Assembly: GCF_000314995.1 (NCBI RefSeq)
Contig: NZ_BAEO01000028.1
Span: forward strand, 1-60,741
Length of the DNA: 60,741 nt
Direction of reading: 5' to 3'
From: Paraglaciecola arctica BSs20135
GTDB taxonomy: Bacteria > Pseudomonadota > Gammaproteobacteria > Enterobacterales > Alteromonadaceae
Positions 51,237 through 58,744 of this stretch are shown one piece after another. The notes under the pieces were generated by a model. It did no database searches and was not told the DNA's origin. It worked only from the letters and a program-made list of their open reading frames with translations. The translations under genes were made by a program, and so were the position numbers. How positions within the stretch are numbered: the stretch's first letter is position 1; each line of letters opens with the position of its first letter.

Positions 51237-51530
51237 ATGTTCGAACAAAATGTAACTTCTCCATTTACCACTACGGTAACAACTCCTTCGCAAACACAGG
51301 CTCAAAAACCTCTTCGTGATTCTGTTAAACAAGCGGTAAACAAGTATCTTAAACAACTTGATAACACCAACATCGAAAATTTATATGAGCTAGTCATGGC
51401 CGAAGTAGAAGCGCCAATGTTAGAAGAAATAATGACTTTCACACGTGGCAACCAAACTAAAGCGTCAACTATGTTAGGTATCAACCGTGGCACTTTGCGT
51501 AAGAAGCTTAAACAATACGGCATGAACTAA
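51237..51530 (+). CDS. fis: Nucleoid-associated factor Fis
   Basis: 97-98 residues. I start at ATG 51237 ([10 protein letters not shown]), which matches E. coli Fis, rather than the in-frame TTG at 51231. The C-terminal HTH is nearly identical to the family: [20 protein letters not shown], and ends [28 protein letters not shown] starts the core. Fis binds many sites as a dimer and drives rRNA transcription. Second gene after dusB, 30 bases away; strong terminator follows. Confidence 0.97.
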   Translation: MFEQNVTSPFTTTVTTPSQTQAQKPLRDSVKQAVNKYLKQLDNTNIENLYELVMAEVEAPMLEEIMTFTRGNQTKASTMLGINRGTLRKKLKQYGMN

Positions 51531-51547
51531 AACGTTTTGTCTTATTT

Positions 51548-51573
51548 AAAGAGCACCTTATGGTGCTCTTTTT
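51548..51573 (+). terminator. Terminator of dusB-fis
   Basis: Perfect 10-base stem AAAGAGCACC (51548-51557) and GGTGCTCTTT (51562-51571), then TT. Confidence 0.93.
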
Positions 51574-51657
51574 GTTTGTGACAAGCATGACCAAATAGTC
51601 CACAAACAAGCATACAAAATCTTTGCCTTTATCTTTGCCCTTTATAGTGGAACAAAC

Positions 51658-53265
51658 ATGCAACAAGACTTACCAGCAACACCTATTCGTCGCGCCCTGT
51701 TAAGCGTATCTGATAAATCCGGACTACTTGAGTTTGCCCAATTTTTGGCTAGCCAAGGTATCGAGCTATTATCTACCGGTGGCACAGCAAAATTATTAAG
51801 TGACAATGGCCTAACTGTAATTGAAGCATCGGATTACACAGGTCACCCAGAAATAATGGATGGCCGGGTTAAAACCTTGCATCCGAAAATCCATGGCGGC
51901 ATTCTGGCTCGCCGTGGACAAGACGAACAAGTTATGGCTGATAACAACATTCAACCTATCGATTTAGTAGTAGTGAACTTGTACCCCTTCGCAGCCACTG
52001 TTGCTAATGACGATTGCAGCTTAGAAGACGCCATTGAAAACATTGATATCGGTGGCCCCACTATGGTGCGTGCTGCTGCTAAAAACCATAACGATGTCAC
52101 TATTGTGGTTAACACTAAAGATTATGCTCGTGTCATCACAGAAATGCAGGCTAACAACAATTCAGTTACCAAAACCACACGTTTTGACTTAGCCATTGCC
52201 GCATTTGAACACACAGCTGAATACGACGGCATGATTGCTAACTATTTTGGCGCCATGATTGAATCAAGTGAATGTGAAACAAACTGTGGTCATCAGCACA
52301 GCGAATTTCCACGCACTTACAATATGCAATTCACTAAAAAACAAGATTTGCGCTATGGTGAAAACAGTCATCAAAGTGCCGCTTTTTATGTTGAAAATAC
52401 TATTCAAGAAGCATCGGTTGCCACAGCGACTCAGTTGCAAGGTAAAGAATTGTCTTTTAACAATATTGCCGATACCGATGCAGCCTTAGAGTGTGTTAAA
52501 GAATTTGATGTACCCGCCTGCGTTATTGTTAAACATGCCAACCCTTGTGGTGTTGCTTTAGGTGATGACATTTTAAGTGCGTACAATCGTGCCTATCAAA
52601 CTGACCCAACTTCGGCTTTTGGCGGTATTATCGCCTTTAACCGCGAACTTGATGCAGCCACAGCGCAAGCTATAGTTGATCGTCAATTTGTTGAAGTGAT
52701 TATTGCCCCAACTATTAGTGATGAAGCCGTTAAAGTTGTGTCTGCCAAGAAAAATGTACGTTTGTTAGCCTGCGGCGATTGGCAAGGTCAGTTAACTGAA
52801 GGTCATGACTTCAAGCGTGTTAATGGCGGTTTATTAGTCCAAGATCGCGATTTTGGTATGGTCGAAGAAGACGAACTACAAGTAGTTACTAAAGTACAAC
52901 CCACTGAACAACAGTTAAAAGACTTGATGTTCACTTGGAAAGTAGCCAAATACGTTAAATCTAACGCGATTGTGTATTGCAACGACAGCATGACTATCGG
53001 CGTAGGCGCAGGGCAAATGAGCCGTGTTTACTCAGCTAAAATCGCTGGAATAAAAGCAGCTGATGAAGGCTTGCAGGTTGAAGGTTCGGTAATGGCGTCT
53101 GATGCATTCTTCCCATTCCGTGATGGCATTGACGCAGCAGCTGCTGCTGGTATCAGTGCGATTATTCAACCAGGCGGCTCAATGCGTGACCAAGAAGTGA
53201 TAGACGCTGCTGACGAACATGGTATTGCCATGGTCTTTACTGGTATGCGTCACTTTAAACACTAA
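51658..53265 (+). CDS. purH: Bifunctional AICAR transformylase / IMP cyclohydrolase
   Basis: 535 residues, the last two steps to IMP. The N-terminal MGS-like cyclohydrolase domain has [20 protein letters not shown], then [12 protein letters not shown] and [20 protein letters not shown]. The transformylase domain contains [18 protein letters not shown], then [12 protein letters not shown] (Lys-His pair), [13 protein letters not shown] and [11 protein letters not shown]. Position after fis matches Alteromonadales; a methyltransferase gene lies between it and purD. Confidence 0.97.
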   Translation: MQQDLPATPIRRALLSVSDKSGLLEFAQFLASQGIELLSTGGTAKLLSDNGLTVIEASDYTGHPEIMDGRVKTLHPKIHGGILARRGQDEQVMADNNIQPIDLVVVNLYPFAATVANDDCSLEDAIENIDIGGPTMVRAAAKNHNDVTIVVNTKDYARVITEMQANNNSVTKTTRFDLAIAAFEHTAEYDGMIANYFGAMIESSECETNCGHQHSEFPRTYNMQFTKKQDLRYGENSHQSAAFYVENTIQEASVATATQLQGKELSFNNIADTDAALECVKEFDVPACVIVKHANPCGVALGDDILSAYNRAYQTDPTSAFGGIIAFNRELDAATAQAIVDRQFVEVIIAPTISDEAVKVVSAKKNVRLLACGDWQGQLTEGHDFKRVNGGLLVQDRDFGMVEEDELQVVTKVQPTEQQLKDLMFTWKVAKYVKSNAIVYCNDSMTIGVGAGQMSRVYSAKIAGIKAADEGLQVEGSVMASDAFFPFRDGIDAAAAAGISAIIQPGGSMRDQEVIDAADEHGIAMVFTGMRHFKH

Positions 53266-53277
53266 TATTGTGAATTA

Positions 53278-53316
53278 AAAACCGGAGTCATAGCGCGAAA
53301 TATTGACTCCGGTTTT
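53278..53316 (+). terminator. Terminator after purH
   Basis: Perfect 13-base stem AAAACCGGAGTCA (53278-53290) and TGACTCCGGTTTT (53304-53316). It separates purH from the methyltransferase gene. Confidence 0.88.
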
Positions 53317-53384
53317 AGTTACCTATCACGCGCAATACCGTTACAATCTATTCAAATCCATTTTTACCTAAATGAGAGAATAAT

Positions 53385-54194
53385 ATGTTTAAACGAACCT
53401 TAAAAGTTGCTATTGCCTTATCTTTACTCAGTTCACCTCTAGTATTTGCTGACGCCCTTAGCGATGCCGTTAACCATGAAAACCGTTCAATTACAGAACG
53501 CTCTAGAGATGAATACCGTCATCCTCAACAAACCTTACGCTTCTTCGATGTGCAGCCAGATATGGCCGTGGCGGAAATTTCCCCTGGTGGCGGTTGGTAC
53601 AGTAATATTCTTGCGCCTCTTTTAAAGGAGAAAGGTCAGTTTTATGCCGCGCATTTTTATATTGAAGAAGGCGGCAGCTCTTTCTACAAAAAATCTGTTG
53701 ATAGTTTTATGCAGAAAGTTAGTCAAGATGCTAACTACAAAAATACTAAGGTAACAGCGTTTCACCCAACCAAAGCGACAGATTTTGCTCCTGCAAATTC
53801 ACTGGATCGAGTGCTAACCTTTCGTAACGTACACAATTGGTATATGCAAACGGGACAAGAAGGTATTGATAGCGCGTTCTCAAGCTTTTTTAAAGCCCTT
53901 AAAAAAGGTGGCGTATTAGGTGTGGTTGAACACCAACTACCAGAAAGTTTTGCTGACGAAGTGCAGAAAAAATCAGGTTATATGAAACAGTCTTATGTGG
54001 TTGCTGCTGCTGAAAAAGCAGGCTTTAAGTTAGTTGCCCAGAGTGATGTTAATCATAACTCACTGGATACTACTGATCATGAAAAAGGCGTATGGACACT
54101 TCCTCCTAGTTTACGTTTGGGTGACAAAGACCAAGCTAAATATCTAGCTATCGGTGAAAGCTCACGTATGACACTTAAATTTGTTAAGCCTTAA
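53385..54194 (+). CDS. Predicted exported methyltransferase (class I SAM-like)
   Basis: 269 residues. A clear signal peptide (MFKRTLKVAIALSLLSSPLV, cut after VFA) precedes a Rossmann-like domain. The SAM motif I position reads VAEISPGGGWYSNILAPLL (GxGxG modified), and later VLTFRNVHNWYMQTGQ and KKGGVLGVVEHQLP follow the class I order. This matches the uncharacterised exported methyltransferases of COG4798. The periplasm has no known SAM pool, so it may have another activity. It lies between purH and purD on the same strand, set off from purH by a terminator. Confidence 0.82.
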   Translation: MFKRTLKVAIALSLLSSPLVFADALSDAVNHENRSITERSRDEYRHPQQTLRFFDVQPDMAVAEISPGGGWYSNILAPLLKEKGQFYAAHFYIEEGGSSFYKKSVDSFMQKVSQDANYKNTKVTAFHPTKATDFAPANSLDRVLTFRNVHNWYMQTGQEGIDSAFSSFFKALKKGGVLGVVEHQLPESFADEVQKKSGYMKQSYVVAAAEKAGFKLVAQSDVNHNSLDTTDHEKGVWTLPPSLRLGDKDQAKYLAIGESSRMTLKFVKP

Positions 54195-54221
54195 ATAAAA
54201 CACTAAAGAATAACTATCCCT

Positions 54222-55511
54222 ATGAATGTATTAATTATTGGCGGCGGTGGTCGCGAACATGCGTTAGCTTGGAAAGTAGCGCAATCGGCAAAAGTAACTC
54301 AGGTATTTTTGGCACCAGGTAATGCTGGAACTGCCCTTGAAGACAAACTCACCAATGTTGATGTAGGCGCAGAAGACGTGCCTGCTTTGGTAGCCTTTGC
54401 AGAACAAAACCAAATCGACTTGACCATAGTAGGTCCAGAAGTGCCGCTTGTTCTTGGCGTAGTGGATGCGTTTCAAGCTAAAGGGTTAAGCATCTTTGGC
54501 CCTTCTCAAGCGGCAGCTCAGTTAGAAGGCTCAAAAGCTTTTACTAAAGACTTTTTAGAGCGTCACAATATCCCAACAGGTGAATACCAAAACTTTACCG
54601 AAATTGAGCCTGCTCTTGCCTATGTGCAACAAAAAGGCGCACCTATTGTGGTCAAAGCCGATGGCCTTGCCGCAGGTAAAGGTGTCATTGTTGCCATGAC
54701 ATTAACCGAAGCAGAAGATGCGATCCGTGACATGTTAGCCGGTAACGCCTTTGGTGAAGCAGGCAGTCGCGTAGTTATCGAAGAATTCCTCGATGGTGAA
54801 GAAGCTAGCTTTATAGTTATGGTCGATGGCAAAAATGTTTTACCTTTTGCAACCAGCCAAGATCATAAACGTGTAGGTAATGGTGATACTGGGCCTAACA
54901 CTGGTGGTATGGGTGCTTATTCACCGGCACCGGTAGTCACACCCGATATTCACCAACGTGTAATGGAAGAAGTCATTTACCCCACAGTAGAAGGCATGGC
55001 TGCTGAAGGTAATACTTACGTAGGCTTTTTGTACGCGGGTTTAATGATTATGGCCGACGGCACACCAAAAGTAATTGAATACAATTGTCGTTTTGGTGAT
55101 CCAGAAACCCAACCTATCATGATGCGTTTGCAGTCTGACTTAGTCGAATTGATCGAAGCAGCCCTAGACGGCAAACTTGACCATATTCGAGCTGCCTTTG
55201 ACACCAGAGCGGCTGTAGGTGTGGTACTTGCTGCAGGCGGTTATCCTGGCAGTTACAACAAAGGTGACGTGATTAACGGTTTAGAACTTGGTGATGCCAA
55301 TAGTAAAATCTTTCATGCCGGCACTAAGAATATTGATGGCAAAGTGACAACCAATGGCGGCCGTGTACTTTGCGCAACTGCTTTAGGTAATACTGTTACC
55401 GAAGCCCAACAAAATGCTTATAAGTTGGCTAAAACTATTAACTGCAACGGCATGTTTTATCGTGATGATATTGCTTATCGTGCGATTGCTCGTGAGAAGT
55501 TAGTTAGCTAA
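54222..55511 (+). CDS. purD: Phosphoribosylamine-glycine ligase
   Basis: 429 residues of an ATP-grasp enzyme joining glycine to phosphoribosylamine in purine synthesis. Blocks: MNVLIIGGGGREHALAWK, then LTIVGPEVPLVLGVVDAFQ, GSKAFTKDFLERH, VVKADGLAAGKGVIVA, GPNTGGMGAYSPAP and YNCRFGDPETQPIMMRL. Length matches E. coli PurD. It is 27 bases after the methyltransferase gene, so the two may share a transcript. Confidence 0.97.
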   Translation: MNVLIIGGGGREHALAWKVAQSAKVTQVFLAPGNAGTALEDKLTNVDVGAEDVPALVAFAEQNQIDLTIVGPEVPLVLGVVDAFQAKGLSIFGPSQAAAQLEGSKAFTKDFLERHNIPTGEYQNFTEIEPALAYVQQKGAPIVVKADGLAAGKGVIVAMTLTEAEDAIRDMLAGNAFGEAGSRVVIEEFLDGEEASFIVMVDGKNVLPFATSQDHKRVGNGDTGPNTGGMGAYSPAPVVTPDIHQRVMEEVIYPTVEGMAAEGNTYVGFLYAGLMIMADGTPKVIEYNCRFGDPETQPIMMRLQSDLVELIEAALDGKLDHIRAAFDTRAAVGVVLAAGGYPGSYNKGDVINGLELGDANSKIFHAGTKNIDGKVTTNGGRVLCATALGNTVTEAQQNAYKLAKTINCNGMFYRDDIAYRAIAREKLVS

Positions 55512-55527
55512 ACCCTCTAAGCTAATA

Positions 55528-55559
55528 GGCTAACTACTATAGCCTTATAGTAGTTAGCC
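55528..55559. repeat. 12-base perfect hairpin after purD
   Basis: GGCTAACTACTA (55528-55539) and TAGTAGTTAGCC (55548-55559) pair perfectly around an 8-base loop, 17 bases after purD. No T run follows on the plus strand, so it is either an atypical terminator or an mRNA-end stabiliser. Confidence 0.6.
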
Positions 55560-55864
55560 GCTAAAACTTAAATACATTAGCCTTGTAAGATCTAATGATC
55601 AGACTATTTTTTATGCTTGCTCAAATTTCCTGCGTATCCTGATAATTCATTCTGATTATCTTTTCACTTTTCCAACCTTGGTAAATGACTCTAGAATAAA
55701 AAATAGGTGTCATTGTTACATCAATACAATAGCCGTAATATTAATTGGCTTTAATACACTCAAGCTAGTTAAATTTAACGGTGTTAGAAAAACGTCAAAA
55801 GTAGTTAAATTTCTCGCACGTGAATTTAATAATGGTTGTGTTATGTTTGTTTAATACAATTAGA
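55560..55864. other. Intergenic region, promoter of the HTH-TPR gene
   Basis: About 300 AT-rich bases between purD and the next start. It includes TTAAATTTAA near 55769 and no gene. It must hold the next promoter. Confidence 0.35.
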
Positions 55865-58030
55865 ATGGATAATCTTGTGACTAAAGGACAAGACTCAGAT
55901 ACTTCAAACAATAATCCCCGCTCCAGAGGTATCCGAGCGTCACAGAAAAAATTGCGTGCAGCGCTATTAGCTGCAGGATTTAAGTCGCAAACGGAAGTGA
56001 GTGATAAAATTCAAAAAATAGAGGGTTTAAAAAAACCTCCTCGCTCATTAGTCAGACGTGTATTTCATGGTGATTCTGTCGACCCTTTGAGTATCGAGCG
56101 GGTAGCCAAAGCATTGAACAAAGAAGCCTGGACACTGTATCTAGACTCTGCGGAATTGGAGGAATACTATCCCAATAATAGCAGTGTTCCCAAAGACAGC
56201 GGCGAACTGATTGATAACCCAAAGCCAGATAATAACCACACGCCTAATACAAACTCCACGCTAACTGCTCACTCACAAGCCTTGCAGCCTGCAACACAGT
56301 CTCCCACCTATCCTACGTCTAAAATATCGAATGCTGAGTTCACTATATTTGGCCTAAAAATTAAAAAATCTAAAACCACATTAGTTGTTGTCTTACTTGT
56401 AGTGCTAGGGAGTATTGTCATTGACCGTTTTTGGTCTTCCAACGTCGGTCTCGAAGATAACCCTTTACCTGCTGGCATTATCGATTTTAGAAATAAAGTC
56501 GTGGCTGTGATCCCGATAAAAGGCCCCCGTGGAGTCGACATAACTCGCCACGTTGAGCAACTATTAGCTAACAAAACTCAATATATTGCAGGCAGTTCAG
56601 CGTTGCACGCCAGTATTGGGAACCCCCAAGAATTGCTCAGTGGCAAAAAAGCTGATTTGGTTATTAGTGGTGAAATAGTTGAAGTGGGTCGCTATCTTGC
56701 CGTGCGCTTATTTTTATCTCAAGATCAAAACAAGCGACAATTATTGTCAGCTATTGTTGCTAAATCAGCGTCAGAAAAATATATACAGGATCAACTCGAA
56801 GGTGGCATTAATACACTAGTTAACGAATCCCCTCAGACTGAAAGTGCCGATTGGCAGATTTTGCAGCGTTTTTTACGTGGCATGAGGCATTTTGGAGGAG
56901 AGCGATCAGAACAAGCTATTTTGCGGGGTATGGCTGAATTTCAAGGAGTAATTGGTAGCGCGCCAAACTTAGTTTATGGATATGCCGGCATGTGTTTCGC
57001 ATCCGTAGAACAAAGCATAGAAACAAGCAGTAAGAGCTATTTAGAAGAAGCAGCTCGCTACTGTGACAAGGGTGCCGAAATTGCACCAAACTCACTTTTT
57101 ATTAATGTAGCACTAGGAAATCTGGCGCGTGCAAAAGGGGAGTTTTCTGAAGCTCGCGAACACTACCTGCAGGCACTGGACATTGAACCAAATAGTATAC
57201 CAGCAATACAAAAATACTCAGAAAATCAGCTGCGAGAGTTTTTAAAAAGTCATGATCCTGCCGTAATGGAAGATATTAAAAATAGACTGACTTTTGCCAA
57301 TAAAATAGAACCAGATAACTGGAAATTACCCTTTACCTTAGGCAGAGCATATTATTTTTCAGGTGATCAATACGCTGCTATTGAACAATTTGAATATGCA
57401 GCCCGTTTGTCAGTCAATTTTCAGACACTAAATAACTTAGGCACATTGCAGTTTTGCGTTGGTGATTTGCTCAGCGCTAAATCAAACTACCAGCAAGCGT
57501 TTGCCTTGCGACCCGAATATGCCGTATTACTTTCTAATATTGCGACTCTACATTTCTATTTAGAAGAAAACGAACAGGCTTTAGCAATTTATGAACCACA
57601 GATCAAACAGTTACAGCAATCAGGTGGTCCAGGCTTATATCAGTTATGGTCAAATGTAGCCAGTATATATCGTATTCAAGGTAAAAATGAGCAGGCACTT
57701 AGCGCCTATCGTAATGCCATGACTGAGCTAGATCGTGAAGTCAACCAAGGAGAAGCCAATGTCATGCAGCGAGCAACTCGCCTCGCTATGTATGTATTAG
57801 TGACTGTGCTTTCTCCAAATATGCAAACAGAACAACTGTTAGCATCACTAAAACAGCAAGCCTTAGCTTTAAACGATGTTGTAGATCCTGTTTCTCTGCA
57901 TCATTTAGCGCTAAGTTGGCTGTACCTTGGGGATGAGCAAAGAGCGAGAATTTTTCGCGATAAATTACATGCAATTTGCCCTGGTTATGCTGCATCCCCT
58001 GATTTTGGCCCCCTTGAAAAGGGAGCATAG
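55865..58030 (+). CDS. Membrane protein with N-terminal HTH-like domain and C-terminal TPR repeats
   Basis: About 721 residues from ATG 55865; the frame extends to 55820, but those 15 residues are a non-native hydrophobic lead. Residues about 20-95 look like an XRE-type HTH (RASQKKLRAALLAAGFKSQT, then RRVFHGDSVDPLSIERVAKA). A disordered Ser/Pro/Asn linker follows, then one membrane helix (KTTLVVVLLVVLGSIVI, about 172-188), a mixed domain, and several TPRs (ANAL-type LGNLARAKGEFSEAREHYLQ). The layout matches CadC-like membrane regulators: DNA binding in the cytoplasm, TPR sensing in the periplasm. Function is inferred. Convergent with the PEP-CTERM gene. Confidence 0.72.
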   Translation: MDNLVTKGQDSDTSNNNPRSRGIRASQKKLRAALLAAGFKSQTEVSDKIQKIEGLKKPPRSLVRRVFHGDSVDPLSIERVAKALNKEAWTLYLDSAELEEYYPNNSSVPKDSGELIDNPKPDNNHTPNTNSTLTAHSQALQPATQSPTYPTSKISNAEFTIFGLKIKKSKTTLVVVLLVVLGSIVIDRFWSSNVGLEDNPLPAGIIDFRNKVVAVIPIKGPRGVDITRHVEQLLANKTQYIAGSSALHASIGNPQELLSGKKADLVISGEIVEVGRYLAVRLFLSQDQNKRQLLSAIVAKSASEKYIQDQLEGGINTLVNESPQTESADWQILQRFLRGMRHFGGERSEQAILRGMAEFQGVIGSAPNLVYGYAGMCFASVEQSIETSSKSYLEEAARYCDKGAEIAPNSLFINVALGNLARAKGEFSEAREHYLQALDIEPNSIPAIQKYSENQLREFLKSHDPAVMEDIKNRLTFANKIEPDNWKLPFTLGRAYYFSGDQYAAIEQFEYAARLSVNFQTLNNLGTLQFCVGDLLSAKSNYQQAFALRPEYAVLLSNIATLHFYLEENEQALAIYEPQIKQLQQSGGPGLYQLWSNVASIYRIQGKNEQALSAYRNAMTELDREVNQGEANVMQRATRLAMYVLVTVLSPNMQTEQLLASLKQQALALNDVVDPVSLHHLALSWLYLGDEQRARIFRDKLHAICPGYAASPDFGPLEKGA

Positions 58031-58042
58031 TGATAAGGAATA

Positions 58043-58642
58043 TTAATCCAGCTTTTTCGTTCTATGGCGCGCAGTTAAACCCAATATGCCGAGTATAAAT
58101 ATACCTATTGAGGCAGGTTCAGGAACTGTCATGTTGGGATCTTCATTAACGACAATTTGAGCGTCAAAAACTGAAATATCTATTGGGTCAGCAAGGCTAT
58201 CGGAAATTAACAAGTTGCTCAACACGATATTACTAACTCCCACATTACTTGCCACAAAGCTTATTGTCGCCAACATAAATTCGTCGACCTGGTCAGATAA
58301 ATCGAACAAATATGAAAGCCCGGAAAACTCGAGGGCACCTAGAGAAGGCGTAATATTAAACATGTCAAAATCGGTCAGACTTAAGTTGGCCTGAGCTGAA
58401 TTTAGTGGGCTAACCATATTATCGAAACTTAGCAGAAAATCAAATCCGCCAACATCATCTAATTCTAACCCTGAAAACCACAGTTCAAGAGTGACCACAT
58501 CTCCGATATTTGCCACTTGACTCACATCTGCTTGGGCGTTATTAAACGACAATATAGGAACTGCAAACGCAGTTTGATTGACACTGCATATAAACAGAAT
58601 AGTAATGGCCATCCGTTTCAAATGTTTTGTTACTTGCGACAT
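58043..58642 (-). CDS. Cohesin-like domain protein with PEP-CTERM sorting signal
   Basis: About 199 residues from ATG 58642, eight bases after AAGGAA; an upstream extension is not credible. A signal peptide (MAITILFICSVNQTAFA) leads to a cohesin-like beta domain: GDVVTLELWFSGLELDDVGG, then FDFLLSFDNMVSPL. The end is a full PEP-CTERM signal: VPEPASIGIFILGILGLTAR, then HRTKK. Family knowledge: exosortase cuts at this motif and places the protein on the cell surface or exopolysaccharide; the exosortase must be elsewhere. It lies 103 bases after a secreted gene with a dockerin-like tail. Confidence 0.82.
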   Translation of the reverse strand: MSQVTKHLKRMAITILFICSVNQTAFAVPILSFNNAQADVSQVANIGDVVTLELWFSGLELDDVGGFDFLLSFDNMVSPLNSAQANLSLTDFDMFNITPSLGALEFSGLSYLFDLSDQVDEFMLATISFVASNVGVSNIVLSNLLISDSLADPIDISVFDAQIVVNEDPNMTVPEPASIGIFILGILGLTARHRTKKLD

Positions 58643-58744
58643 GAATAAATTCCTTATTTTGATTGTAATTTCAACACTAACTAGGATCTTAAAAGTTTGA
58701 TAAATGTAGATAAAGCAGCACATCCTTGTGCTTATCATTCGTTC

